A stretch of DNA of 64,000 bases from Aquicella lusitana (GTDB taxonomy: Bacteria > Pseudomonadota > Gammaproteobacteria > DSM-16500): contig NZ_LR699115.1 of the NCBI RefSeq assembly GCF_902459475.1, forward strand, positions 62,001-126,000. Reading direction: 5' to 3'. The position numbers were made by a program, and so were the translations under genes. The notes beneath the pieces are model-generated. The model saw only the letters and a program-made list of their open reading frames with translations. It was not told the DNA's origin and did no database searches. Shown one piece after another: positions 20,578 through 29,553 of this stretch. Within the stretch, counting starts at the first letter, position 1; each line of letters begins with the position of its first letter.

Positions 20578-21476
20578 ACATGACTACGATCGGATTTATC
20601 GGGCTGGGACATATGGGTCATCCCATGGTTCTGAATTTGCTGAAGGCGGGATTTACTTTGCATATATATGATGTAGTGACAGAAGCCATGCAAGATCTTA
20701 CCCACCATGGCGCAATTGCTGCAGAATCTGTCGCTGCCTTGGCCGAAAATGCGGATGTGATCATTACCAGTGTGCAAACGGGCCAGCAGGTCAGCGAGAT
20801 TTGCATGAGTCACGATGGCATTTTTTCACATGCCAAACCCGGCTTACTTTATATTGATTGCTCTTCCATTGACATCTCTACTACTCACTTGCTGCACGAG
20901 GAAGCACAAAAACTGCATATCGCCATGCTGGATGCGCCTGTTTCAGGCGGTGTAGCAGGAGCAGAAGCCGCTACTTTAACGATCATGGTGGGTGGTAATA
21001 AAGCGGATTTTGAACGTGCGCAACCCATCTTAAAAGCGATAGGCAAAAAAATAGTGCATGCGGGACCCGAAGGCTGCGGTCAGGCCGCCAAAATTTGCAA
21101 TAATCTTTTGCTGGGCATTTCCATGATTGGCGTATGTGAAGCGTTTACTTTAGCGGAAAAGCTCGGCCTTGATCCCAAGAAATTTTTTGAAATTAGTTCC
21201 AATGCATCTGGACAATGCTGGTCCATGACTAGCTATTGTCCTGTGCCCGGCATTCTGGAGAATGTACCGGCCAATCGCGACTATCAACCCGGTTTTATGG
21301 CCAAAATGATGCTGAAAGATTTGCGTTTGGGGCAACATGCCGCTGAAGCGACGGATACAGTCATTCCTTTAGGCTCTGTAGCGACAGAGCTGTATGAGTT
21401 ATATGTTAATCAGGGATTTGGCGAAAAGGATTTCTCAGGTATTATTAATCTTCTTGCGAGCAAGTTAAATGACTAA
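20574..21476 (+). CDS. mmsB: 3-hydroxyisobutyrate dehydrogenase
   Basis: 300 residues. The NAD-binding motif GFIGLGHMGHPM opens the protein, the substrate loop is DAPVSGGVAGAEAATL, and the catalytic lysine region is GCGQAAKICNNLLLG. The enzyme oxidises 3-hydroxyisobutyrate to methylmalonate semialdehyde, the substrate of the preceding gene product. Start overlaps the mmsA stop (ATGA). The earlier valine-pathway genes are not in this window. Confidence 0.93.
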   Translation: MNMTTIGFIGLGHMGHPMVLNLLKAGFTLHIYDVVTEAMQDLTHHGAIAAESVAALAENADVIITSVQTGQQVSEICMSHDGIFSHAKPGLLYIDCSSIDISTTHLLHEEAQKLHIAMLDAPVSGGVAGAEAATLTIMVGGNKADFERAQPILKAIGKKIVHAGPEGCGQAAKICNNLLLGISMIGVCEAFTLAEKLGLDPKKFFEISSNASGQCWSMTSYCPVPGILENVPANRDYQPGFMAKMMLKDLRLGQHAAEATDTVIPLGSVATELYELYVNQGFGEKDFSGIINLLASKLND

Positions 21477-21605
21477 GAGGGGTACATTTCACGCGGGCAT
21501 TTTACATCCATCGCGCCTATTTTGCCTGTTCAAATAAATTCCTGTATCATGGGTGGAGATTGAAAATTAAAAACATTAATAAACAATAAGGTACAGGTAA
21601 AACAC

Positions 21606-23126
21606 ATGCAAATCCGGCCATTTTTCGCTTTTGTTTTCTCCATCTTTTTCTTACTTACCAGTTTTCCCGTTGCCGCTCAATCCAGTCTTGAAAGTAGTGT
21701 GGAAAATTATTTTGAATCCATCCAGTCATCTCCACATGCATTATCAGTGTTTTTGCGTAGTATGCCTAAAGGCGGCGACCTGCATAATCATGCATCAGGT
21801 GCTACTTATGCAGAAAACCTGATCCGGTATGCCAAGAACGATGATCTTTGTATTAACAGACAAACTTATGCTGTTTTTGCTGATGCACAATGCACAGCAA
21901 GCGACCGCCTAGACACTGTTGTGACAGATCCAGCTTTATATGATGCTGTTATTGATGCATGGTCTATGCGTCATTTTGTGGCAGGAAAAGAATCCGGGCA
22001 TGATCATTTCTTTGCAACGTTTGGAAAGTTTGGTGTTATTACTGGAAAACACAGCGGTGAAATGTTAGCTGAAATCAGTCAACGTGCGGCGATGCAGAAT
22101 GAATTGTATGTTGAACTCATGGTGACAGCAGACAACAATGAATCTGGAAAGCTTGGCAAGCGGATAGGCTGGGATCCTGATTTTTCAGCCATGCGCGACA
22201 AACTGCTCGCAGCCGATTTTCAAAATATTATTCAGTCCATTTCGAAGCGATTGAATGATGATGAGGCTCAAAAATCTTCACTGCTTGCCTGCCAGTCAAC
22301 ACATCCCAAAGCGGGCTGTGGATTAAAAGTACGTTATCTCTATCAGGTATTACGCGAACAGCCGCCTGAAATGGTATTTGCTCAACTGCTTGCTGGTTTT
22401 GAAGCTGCTAGCAAAGACCCGCGTGTTGTGGGCATCAATATGGTGCAGCCGGAAGATGGTGTTATTTCCATGCGAGATTATGCCCTGCATATGCAAATGG
22501 TACAGTTTTTACATAACATTTATCCTAATGTCCGTGTCAGTTTGCATGCAGGCGAGTTGAATGACCAGCTTGTCCCACCCGAAGGTTTGAAATTTCATAT
22601 TACTGATGCAGTGGAAGTGGCAGGTGCTAACCGTATCGGTCACGGCGTTGATATAGCGCAGGAAACAAAAGCCTATTCATTGCTGAAAGAAATGGCAGAT
22701 AAGGGCGTCATGGTCGAGATAAACCTGAGCAGTAACGAAGGGATATTGGGTATTCAAGGTAAAGAACACCCGCTGCCGCTTTACCTGCGTTATGGCGTAC
22801 CGGTTGCGTTGTCGACTGATGATGAAGGTGTCAGCAGAAGTAATTTGACGACTGAATATGTCAAGGCTGTTACTACCTATCATCTTTCCTATCCCACATT
22901 AAAAAATATGGTGCGTAACAGTATTGCTTACGCATTCGTCCCTGGCGAAAATTTATGGACTGATCGTGATTACCGTCAACCGGTTTCTGTCTGCGCTAAA
23001 GACAGCCTGGGTTCAGATAAACCTTCCTCGGCCTGCCGGGTATTTTTGGATGCGAACGAAAAAGCTAGTCTGCAATGGGAGCTTGAAAAACGATTCGTTG
23101 CGTTCGAACGACGCTTTAAAAATTAA
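21606..23126 (+). CDS. Exported adenosine deaminase-like enzyme
   Basis: 506 residues. A signal peptide (residues 1-24, FVFSIFFLLTSFPVAAQ) is followed by an amidohydrolase barrel: MPKGGDLHNHASGA (metal-binding HxH), VSLHAGEL, NRIGHGVDIA, VEINLSSNEGI and VALSTDDEGVSR. These are the metal and catalytic residues of adenosine deaminases. It is longer than cytosolic Add (about 330 residues), like secreted ADGF-type forms, and acts beyond the inner membrane. Probable role: conversion of extracellular adenosine to inosine for purine salvage, or changing host adenosine levels if the organism is host-associated. A double hairpin terminator follows. Confidence 0.87.
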   Translation: MQIRPFFAFVFSIFFLLTSFPVAAQSSLESSVENYFESIQSSPHALSVFLRSMPKGGDLHNHASGATYAENLIRYAKNDDLCINRQTYAVFADAQCTASDRLDTVVTDPALYDAVIDAWSMRHFVAGKESGHDHFFATFGKFGVITGKHSGEMLAEISQRAAMQNELYVELMVTADNNESGKLGKRIGWDPDFSAMRDKLLAADFQNIIQSISKRLNDDEAQKSSLLACQSTHPKAGCGLKVRYLYQVLREQPPEMVFAQLLAGFEAASKDPRVVGINMVQPEDGVISMRDYALHMQMVQFLHNIYPNVRVSLHAGELNDQLVPPEGLKFHITDAVEVAGANRIGHGVDIAQETKAYSLLKEMADKGVMVEINLSSNEGILGIQGKEHPLPLYLRYGVPVALSTDDEGVSRSNLTTEYVKAVTTYHLSYPTLKNMVRNSIAYAFVPGENLWTDRDYRQPVSVCAKDSLGSDKPSSACRVFLDANEKASLQWELEKRFVAFERRFKN

Positions 23127-23143
23127 AGTTCAGTAAAAGAGCG

Positions 23144-23200
23144 CTTGCGGAAACAAAAGTTTCCGCAAGGGGCTTTCAGGAGGAAAGCCTGTTTTATTTG
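23144..23200 (+). terminator. Strong double-hairpin terminator
   Basis: CTTGCGGAAAC/GTTTCCGCAAG (23144-23169, four-base AAAA loop) is a perfect 11-bp stem. A second stem, GGCTTTC/GAAAGCC (23171-23189), is followed by TGTTTTATTT. It ends the adenosine deaminase transcript. Confidence 0.85.
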
Positions 23201-23249
23201 TTATTTGCTAATGATAAAGTAAATTAATTTATCGAAAGGAATCGAGTCA

Positions 23250-25706
23250 ATGACACATATTGTTAATCTCGCGGAAGTTAGCTTAGCAGATCTTGCCATT
23301 GTAGGCGGTAAAAATGCTTCGACCGGTGAAATGATTCAGCATCTTTCACGTGGCGGCATTAAAGTGCCAGGTGGCTTTGCAACGACCGTGGAAGCCTATA
23401 AGTACTTTCTGTCTCAACGTGATTTAGATAAAAAAATATTACGCATTCTTCACTCCGTCAAAATAAAAAATATGCAATCGCTTGCAAAAGCGAGCGCGGA
23501 AATCAAGCAATTGATCATTGCCACACCACTCCATAAGGAATTTGAACGGGAGATTACAGCCGCATACGCCAAGCTGAATAATGCTGCCGTAGCTGTTCGA
23601 TCTTCTTCAACCGCTGAAGACTTGGCGAGCGCTTCATTCGCAGGACAGCAGGAAACGTTCCTAAATGTTAAAGGTATTCAATCAGTTTTACATGCGGTTA
23701 AATTGGTTTTTGCCTCTCTCTTTACCAGTCGCGCCATTGCCTACCGCATACATCATGGCTTTGATCATCATCAAGTCGCAATGTCTGTGGGTATTCAGCC
23801 CATGGTGCGCAGTGATAAAGGTGCAAGCGGTGTGATTTTCACGCTGGATACAGAATCTGGTTTTGACAAGGTGATACTGATTACAGCTTGTTATGGTTTG
23901 GGTGAATCTATTGTGCAGGGTAAGGTTAATCCGGACGAATTTTTTGTATTCAAGCCTTCGTTGCAAATGGGCAAGTTTGCATTACTTGAGCGCAAGCTCG
24001 GTGAAAAAAACAGCATGATGATTTATACCAAAGAAAAGAATCCGAAGAAATCAATTAAAAGTGTTATTGTACCTGAAGCTAAGCGTAATAAATTTTGTAT
24101 CAGTGATGATGAGGTGCGAAAGTTGTCAGAACAGGCACTGATAATTGAACAACATTATGGCAAACCCATGGATATCGAGTGGGCCAAGGATGGATTGACC
24201 GGTGAAATATTTATTTTGCAGGCGCGTCCTGAAACAGTCAAAAGCCAGCATGTAAACACACAAATACTGGAACGTTTTGAATTGTCAAAGCCCGGTAAGG
24301 TATTGGTACAGGGACAAAGTGTAGGCCAGCGTATAGGACACGGCCCTGCCAAGGTTATCAAGGAAGCCAAAAATATTCATTCCATGAAACCTGGCAATGT
24401 ATTGGTGACGGATATGACTGACCCTGATTGGGAACCTATCATGAAACTTGCCTCTGCTATTGTCACTAATCGCGGTGGAAGAACGTGTCATGCTGCTATT
24501 GTAGCGCGCGAATTGGGTATTCCCGCCATTGTGGGATGCGGAGATGCAACCAGTCAAATTTCAAATGATGAAATCGTTACCGTTTCCTGTGCTGAAGGTC
24601 AGACAGGATTCGTTTATGAAGGAAAAATTCCATACACGATCAATCAAATCAGCGTTGCGAACCTGCCAGAATTACCTGTCAAACTTTGCCTGAATATCGG
24701 GAATCCTGATAAGGCATTTACAACCCAGTTTCTCCCCAATGAAGGGGTGGGCCTTGCGCGATTGGAGTTTATTATTGCTCACATGATCGGTATTCATCCC
24801 AATGCATTATTGAGTTTTGATAAGTTGTCAAAAAAATTAAAGCAGCAAATTAGACAGCGCACAGCTGCTTATGCGAGCCCTGTTGAGTTCTACATTGAAA
24901 AATTACGCGAAGGGATTTCCACTATCGCCGCCGCCTTCTATCCCAAGCAGGTGATATTCCGATTTTCGGATTTCAAGTCCAATGAATATGCCAACCTGCT
25001 GGGTGGCTCACAGTTCGAACCGCAGGAAGAAAATCCCATGCTGGGTTTTCGCGGCGCTTCACGTTATATCAGCCCGCAATTCCAGCGCTGTTTCGAATTG
25101 GAATGCGAAGCTGTGAAACGCGTTCGTGACGGCATGGGCTTGACCAACGCACAGGTAATGATTCCCTTTGTGCGTACAGTTGATGAGTTAAAGAAAACCA
25201 TTGAATTGATGGAACAATGCGGATTATCTCGCGGTAGAAATGAATTGAAATTGTATATGATGTGCGAAATTCCTTCGAACGTTTTACTCGCAGAGCAATT
25301 TTTAGAATTAATAGATGGTTATTCCATCGGATCAAATGATCTAACCCAATTAACATTGGGACTTGATCGGGATTCAAGCCTGGTGGCGCCATTATTTGAC
25401 GAACGGGATGAGGCAATTAAAAAATTACTGCACGAAGTGATCTCTGTCTGTCATAAGAAAAACAAATATATAGGGATTTGCGGGCAAGGCCCTTCAGACC
25501 ATCCTGATTTTGCAAAATGGCTGCTGGATGAAAAAATACAATCTATTTCTCTTAATCCGGACACCGTCGTGGACGCTTGGCTCATGTTAGCAAAAGATTT
25601 GCCTAAGCCCTCACGCAAGCATACAGAAACAAGCAAAGAATCCGCCTCTAACCTGAACCTTAATACGCTCGATACAGCGACCTTTATAAAATGTTCTTCA
25701 GCGTAG
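23250..25706 (+). CDS. ppsA: Phosphoenolpyruvate synthase
   Basis: 818 residues, the full three-part enzyme. The N-terminal ATP-grasp domain contains VGGKNASTGEM and VRSSSTAEDLASASFAGQ; the phosphohistidine is H414 in GGRTCHAAIVARELGIPAIV; the C-terminal PEP/pyruvate barrel contains FRGASRY, MCEIPSN, GSNDLTQLTLGLDRDS and C744 in GICGQGPSD. It makes phosphoenolpyruvate from pyruvate and ATP, the entry to gluconeogenesis. It is a single-gene unit between two terminators. Confidence 0.95.
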   Translation: MTHIVNLAEVSLADLAIVGGKNASTGEMIQHLSRGGIKVPGGFATTVEAYKYFLSQRDLDKKILRILHSVKIKNMQSLAKASAEIKQLIIATPLHKEFEREITAAYAKLNNAAVAVRSSSTAEDLASASFAGQQETFLNVKGIQSVLHAVKLVFASLFTSRAIAYRIHHGFDHHQVAMSVGIQPMVRSDKGASGVIFTLDTESGFDKVILITACYGLGESIVQGKVNPDEFFVFKPSLQMGKFALLERKLGEKNSMMIYTKEKNPKKSIKSVIVPEAKRNKFCISDDEVRKLSEQALIIEQHYGKPMDIEWAKDGLTGEIFILQARPETVKSQHVNTQILERFELSKPGKVLVQGQSVGQRIGHGPAKVIKEAKNIHSMKPGNVLVTDMTDPDWEPIMKLASAIVTNRGGRTCHAAIVARELGIPAIVGCGDATSQISNDEIVTVSCAEGQTGFVYEGKIPYTINQISVANLPELPVKLCLNIGNPDKAFTTQFLPNEGVGLARLEFIIAHMIGIHPNALLSFDKLSKKLKQQIRQRTAAYASPVEFYIEKLREGISTIAAAFYPKQVIFRFSDFKSNEYANLLGGSQFEPQEENPMLGFRGASRYISPQFQRCFELECEAVKRVRDGMGLTNAQVMIPFVRTVDELKKTIELMEQCGLSRGRNELKLYMMCEIPSNVLLAEQFLELIDGYSIGSNDLTQLTLGLDRDSSLVAPLFDERDEAIKKLLHEVISVCHKKNKYIGICGQGPSDHPDFAKWLLDEKIQSISLNPDTVVDAWLMLAKDLPKPSRKHTETSKESASNLNLNTLDTATFIKCSSA

Positions 25707-25716
25707 TTGGTTAGCA

Positions 25717-25748
25717 CCGGCGTCTGACAGTTAAGACGCCGGCTTTTG
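25717..25748 (+). terminator. Rho-independent terminator of ppsA
   Basis: CCGGCGTCT (25717-25725) pairs with AGACGCCGG (25734-25742), followed by CTTTTG. It lies eleven bases after the ppsA stop. Confidence 0.85.
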
Positions 25749-25824
25749 CAAATCACCGCTCAATAATTGCATATATTTTATGCAGCCATGTTTTTATCTG
25801 GATTTTGGCTGGTTCGATAATACT

Positions 25825-25901
25825 GTCATCCTGAGAGCGTTTTTGGCTCGAAGGATTTTCCCCGATGTACAAAAGAAGATCCTCGCTTCGCTCAGGAGGA
25901 T
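25825..25901. repeat. Degenerate copy of a palindromic GTCATCCTGAG repeat
   Basis: GTCATCCTGAG (25825) and CGAAGGAT form the left arm, GATCCTCGCTTCGCTCAGGA (25878-25897) the right arm of an imperfect hairpin. A perfect version of the same repeat lies at 58355-58414 and 59672-59679. The intergenic stretch 25749-26034 otherwise shows nothing coding. Confidence 0.7.
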
Positions 25902-26034
25902 AGTTTTGTGAACGCCTTCAAAAATAGCCGAAGTCCAGCTTATAGCACACGGTATTTTTCCAGGAGCGGCTCTGTTCATTCCTATCTGGTATTCATATAT
26001 ACTTTGCGCTGATAATTTAAAGTAACTGCCACCC

Positions 26035-27927
26035 ATGATTAGCTTACGTAACATCACCTTGCGCCGCGGCCAGACTATTTTGCTGCAGGACGTCAATTGG
26101 ACCATTTATCACAAGCAGCGTATTGGGATCATAGGGGCGAACGGCTCTGGCAAATCCAGCTTGTTTGCCTTGTTGCTGCAGACGTTACATGCCGATAAAG
26201 GTGAGCTTGAAATTCCCCGGCAAATCCGCATTGCGCATGTAGCCCAGGAAACACCCGCTTTATCCATGTCAGCACTGGACTTTGTTCTGGATGGTGATAT
26301 CGAATGGCGTGAATTACAAGCAGCGTTAAAAGAGGCTGAAGCAAAAAATGATGGTACGCGGATCGCCCTGCTGCACGAAAAGCTCAGCATTATTGATGGC
26401 TATACTGCACCCAGTCGGGCAGCCATTATCCTGGATGGGTTGGGCTTTAATCCGGAAGAACAACAAAAAGCAGTGAGTGATTTTTCTGGTGGATGGCGTG
26501 TTCGCCTGAATCTGGCAAAAGCATTGATGGCACGCTCGGATGTGCTGTTGCTGGATGAACCGACCAATCACCTCGATCTGGATGCCGTCATTTGGCTTGA
26601 GCAATGGCTTTTGAAATATGCGGGAACCTTATTACTGATCTCCCATGACCGTGATTTTTTGGATCAGACGGTTGATCACATTGCTCATCTTTCACACCAG
26701 CAGCTTAAATTGTATACCGGCAATTATTCTACCTTCGAAAAGCTGCGTGCCAATGAATTGCTCATGCAGCAAGCGGCATATGAAAAGCAGCAAAAAGCAA
26801 TCGCGCATATGCAATCTTTTGTGGATCGATTTCGCTACAAAGCTTCCAAAGCGCGCCAGGCCCAGAGCCGACTAAAAGCATTAGAACGGATGGAAGTGAT
26901 TTGTGCGGTTTCAGCCGAATCACCTTTTCAATTTCATTTCCGGCCGCCAGCACAATGCCCAAATCCTTTGTTGACACTTGAAAAAGCCGATGCAGGATAT
27001 GGCGATAAATGTATTCTTCAGCATATCAATTTAAGCATTACCCCTAAGGATAGAATCACGATTCTTGGACCAAATGGTGCCGGAAAATCAACACTGATTA
27101 AACTGTTGGCGGGCGAACTCAGCCCTCTTCGTGGTAAAAGAGTGACAGGCCCGGGATTGAAAATAGGCTATTTTGCCCAGCATCAGGTTGACAGATTGCA
27201 CCTTACTGAATCACCGCTCGCTCATTTGCGTGTGCTGGCAGAAAATGTACCTGAACTGGAATTGAGGAAGTACCTGGGTAGTTTTGGATTTTCAGGCGAT
27301 ATGGTATTAAAGTCAGTAGGACAGTTTTCAGGCGGCGAAAAATCACGCCTTGCGCTGGCGCTCCTGGTGTGGCAGCGACCCAACTTGCTACTGCTCGATG
27401 AGCCTACCAACCACCTGGATATGGACATGCGCAATGCACTCAGCATTGCCTTGCAGGAATATGAAGGCGCGATGATTCTAGTGACACATGACCGCTTTTT
27501 GGTGCGTTCAACCACAGACCAATTATTACTAGTGGCAAATGGTAAGCTGCAGCCTTTTGACGGTAATCTAGAGGATTATCAGCAGTGGCTATTCGAATTT
27601 CGCCGACAGCAAACCGCGGATACATCGGGATCACGAGACAAACCAGAAGAGTCACGTAAAGCGCAACGTCAGCATGAAGCAAAACAGCGAGAGCACCGCC
27701 GTCCTTTACTGCAGAAAATAAAAAAACTGGAAGATGAGCTGGCAAAATTACAAAAAGAAACGGCGCAAATTGAAGAAATGTTAACGGATTTGACGCTCTA
27801 CGAGCCTCAGAATAAAGATCGGCTGCAAAAATACTTGTTGGCCCAGGCGCGCATCAAAGCCGCAGTCGAAGAGGCAGAAAATGCGTGGCTTAGCGCCTGC
27901 GAAGAAAAGGATCATCAAAATAACTAA
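26035..27927 (+). CDS. yheS: ABC-F ATPase, YheS-like
   Basis: 630 residues, two ABC domains without membrane segments. Walker A motifs are GANGSGKSS (domain 1) and GPNGAGKST (domain 2); signatures are FSGGWRVRLNLAKAL and FSGGEKSRLALALL; Walker B LLLDEPTNHLD occurs in both. The segment between the domains (about residues 235-300) is a charged helical linker, and the C-terminal 90 residues form a coiled coil (LQKIKKLEDELAKLQKE). ABC-F proteins act on ribosomes. The opening MISLRNITLRRGQTILL and the VAQETPAL segment point to the YheS subgroup. Confidence 0.9.
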   Translation: MISLRNITLRRGQTILLQDVNWTIYHKQRIGIIGANGSGKSSLFALLLQTLHADKGELEIPRQIRIAHVAQETPALSMSALDFVLDGDIEWRELQAALKEAEAKNDGTRIALLHEKLSIIDGYTAPSRAAIILDGLGFNPEEQQKAVSDFSGGWRVRLNLAKALMARSDVLLLDEPTNHLDLDAVIWLEQWLLKYAGTLLLISHDRDFLDQTVDHIAHLSHQQLKLYTGNYSTFEKLRANELLMQQAAYEKQQKAIAHMQSFVDRFRYKASKARQAQSRLKALERMEVICAVSAESPFQFHFRPPAQCPNPLLTLEKADAGYGDKCILQHINLSITPKDRITILGPNGAGKSTLIKLLAGELSPLRGKRVTGPGLKIGYFAQHQVDRLHLTESPLAHLRVLAENVPELELRKYLGSFGFSGDMVLKSVGQFSGGEKSRLALALLVWQRPNLLLLDEPTNHLDMDMRNALSIALQEYEGAMILVTHDRFLVRSTTDQLLLVANGKLQPFDGNLEDYQQWLFEFRRQQTADTSGSRDKPEESRKAQRQHEAKQREHRRPLLQKIKKLEDELAKLQKETAQIEEMLTDLTLYEPQNKDRLQKYLLAQARIKAAVEEAENAWLSACEEKDHQNN

Positions 27928-28080
27928 TTGATAATAATAGTTATTTATTGTAAATAGCCTGCTTGATAACACACTCGTATTTTTGTGTTTCTTGTTATAT
28001 AAGTAGAGTTTGGGCTGAAAGAACTTTGCTTTCGAGCTAACAATAAATTGTATAAGAGCATTAAAAAATGAGGAGCCAAT

Positions 28081-29553
28081 ATGCCATTACTATTAAATCT
28101 GTGGGGTCCGGGTGAAAATGATGCAGGTCGACTGGAAATCAATGGCAAGGATCTAATTATCGAGTTTATCCCCCACACAAACTCGGCATCCGATACCAAA
28201 CATGCGGCTATGCGCAGAGATCGTTTTAATTTTGCCCTTTCATTTTATTTATCTTATCTGCTCGAGGAACAGATTGATTACAGCAGCCTGGCCAGAATTA
28301 CACAAGTCCAGGACGTTGAACGTGAAGGCTATTGTATTTTACTGAGCTTTAGCAAAAACGTGGATGCAGCTGTCATACAACTGCTCTTTGGGGGAGAATA
28401 TTTGTCCCGCTCTGAATTGGCTAAATTTATGGATGAGGAATGCCGACGGAATATACTCGAGAAAACAGGAATTTATTTCAATCAGTTGCAGCAAAACAAG
28501 GATGAAATCAAAGAACGCAGTCATGGTGCTACCCGGCATCCTTTAGATGATTTAATCCAAGATGAATCCAATGAATTCGCAAAGCTAGATGCAGAGTATG
28601 AACTGGCAGCTAAAAACCATGCAAAGCATCTCGCGCAATATGAGGAAAAATTGGATGAGCAGAGCAGAAATCTGGCTCAACTGAACAAGGAGTTAAAGTT
28701 ATTGGAACAAGCTATTAGCGAGTTCGCCCTAGAAGAAGAACAGCAGAAGAAGAAGTCACAGGAAGTCATGCTCGAAAAATATCACGAACTGATCACGCAG
28801 TTGGATCAGACTTATGCTGCAGCCAAGCTGCCTGTTGCGACGCCTTTGGTTACGTTGCATGAGCAAACAGGTATAGTAAATTCATCAGCTTTGGCAATCA
28901 AAATGGAATTTGAAACCCAGTTTGTGAAAATGGAAAATGCAATTGATCGAATTCAGCAAAGGAATCCTGTCGCTAAAATAGTGAATCAGTACGACGATGG
29001 TTTAAATAGTGAATTAGATGATAACAGAAATGTTTTTGAAGATTGGGCGGCGCAATCAAAAATCAAAACAGCTTACTATGCTAAAAGTATGGCCTTGCTG
29101 AAAAAAAATCTTGCTGAGTCTCAAACTGTACTAGTTTATGCAGCTTTTGAAGACCAGATTGCCATTCAGCGTACCATGAAAATAGAACAGCATCCCGATC
29201 ATGAAATTTATGATGATATATGTATACTCGATGAGCAAGACAAGAAATTTTTTACCGAATTAGCTAAGCAAGTCACGTTAAATGCGCTCGCCCGCGAAGA
29301 AGAACTAAGAAACAAAATAGCGCTAGAGAACGCTCAAGTGACGGCGCCTGCTGCAAAACAGCTAACTTCTTATAAATCCCGGTCAAAGACAATGAGTTCC
29401 TCGTTTTATGAGGCGATGTCTAACTATACTTCGCAAGCGCGACAGCTGCTATTTACTACCTCAACCACCAATAAGGAAGTTGAGCTCAAGGAAAATAGCG
29501 GCACAATAACGCGCACTCGAGGTTTATCTTTTACACAGCAAAATAGCAAATGA
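28081..29553 (+). CDS. Unrecognised coiled-coil protein coupled to uup
   Basis: 490 residues that I do not recognise. The first 150 residues look globular (MPLLLNLWGPGENDAG, hydrophobic stretch FNFALSFYLSYLLEEQ). Residues about 170-260 are a highly charged coiled coil (LAQYEEKLDEQSRNLAQLNK and EEEQQKKKSQEVMLEKY), a second helical part runs to about 420, and the tail from about 425 is rich in Ser, Thr and Lys. There is no signal peptide or membrane helix. A clear GAGG lies nine bases before ATG. Its stop overlaps the uup start by four bases (ATGA). A large polar coiled-coil protein with a Ser/Thr-rich tail could be a secretion-system effector, but the coupling to uup argues for a housekeeping role. 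Confidence 0.6.
   Translation: MPLLLNLWGPGENDAGRLEINGKDLIIEFIPHTNSASDTKHAAMRRDRFNFALSFYLSYLLEEQIDYSSLARITQVQDVEREGYCILLSFSKNVDAAVIQLLFGGEYLSRSELAKFMDEECRRNILEKTGIYFNQLQQNKDEIKERSHGATRHPLDDLIQDESNEFAKLDAEYELAAKNHAKHLAQYEEKLDEQSRNLAQLNKELKLLEQAISEFALEEEQQKKKSQEVMLEKYHELITQLDQTYAAAKLPVATPLVTLHEQTGIVNSSALAIKMEFETQFVKMENAIDRIQQRNPVAKIVNQYDDGLNSELDDNRNVFEDWAAQSKIKTAYYAKSMALLKKNLAESQTVLVYAAFEDQIAIQRTMKIEQHPDHEIYDDICILDEQDKKFFTELAKQVTLNALAREEELRNKIALENAQVTAPAAKQLTSYKSRSKTMSSSFYEAMSNYTSQARQLLFTTSTTNKEVELKENSGTITRTRGLSFTQQNSK

Noticed and set aside
28081-29553. Dot/Icm effector by C-terminal signal
   Set aside because: The tail is polar and Ser/Thr-rich, but the E-block is too far from the C-terminus and the gene is coupled to uup; not enough to call an effector.
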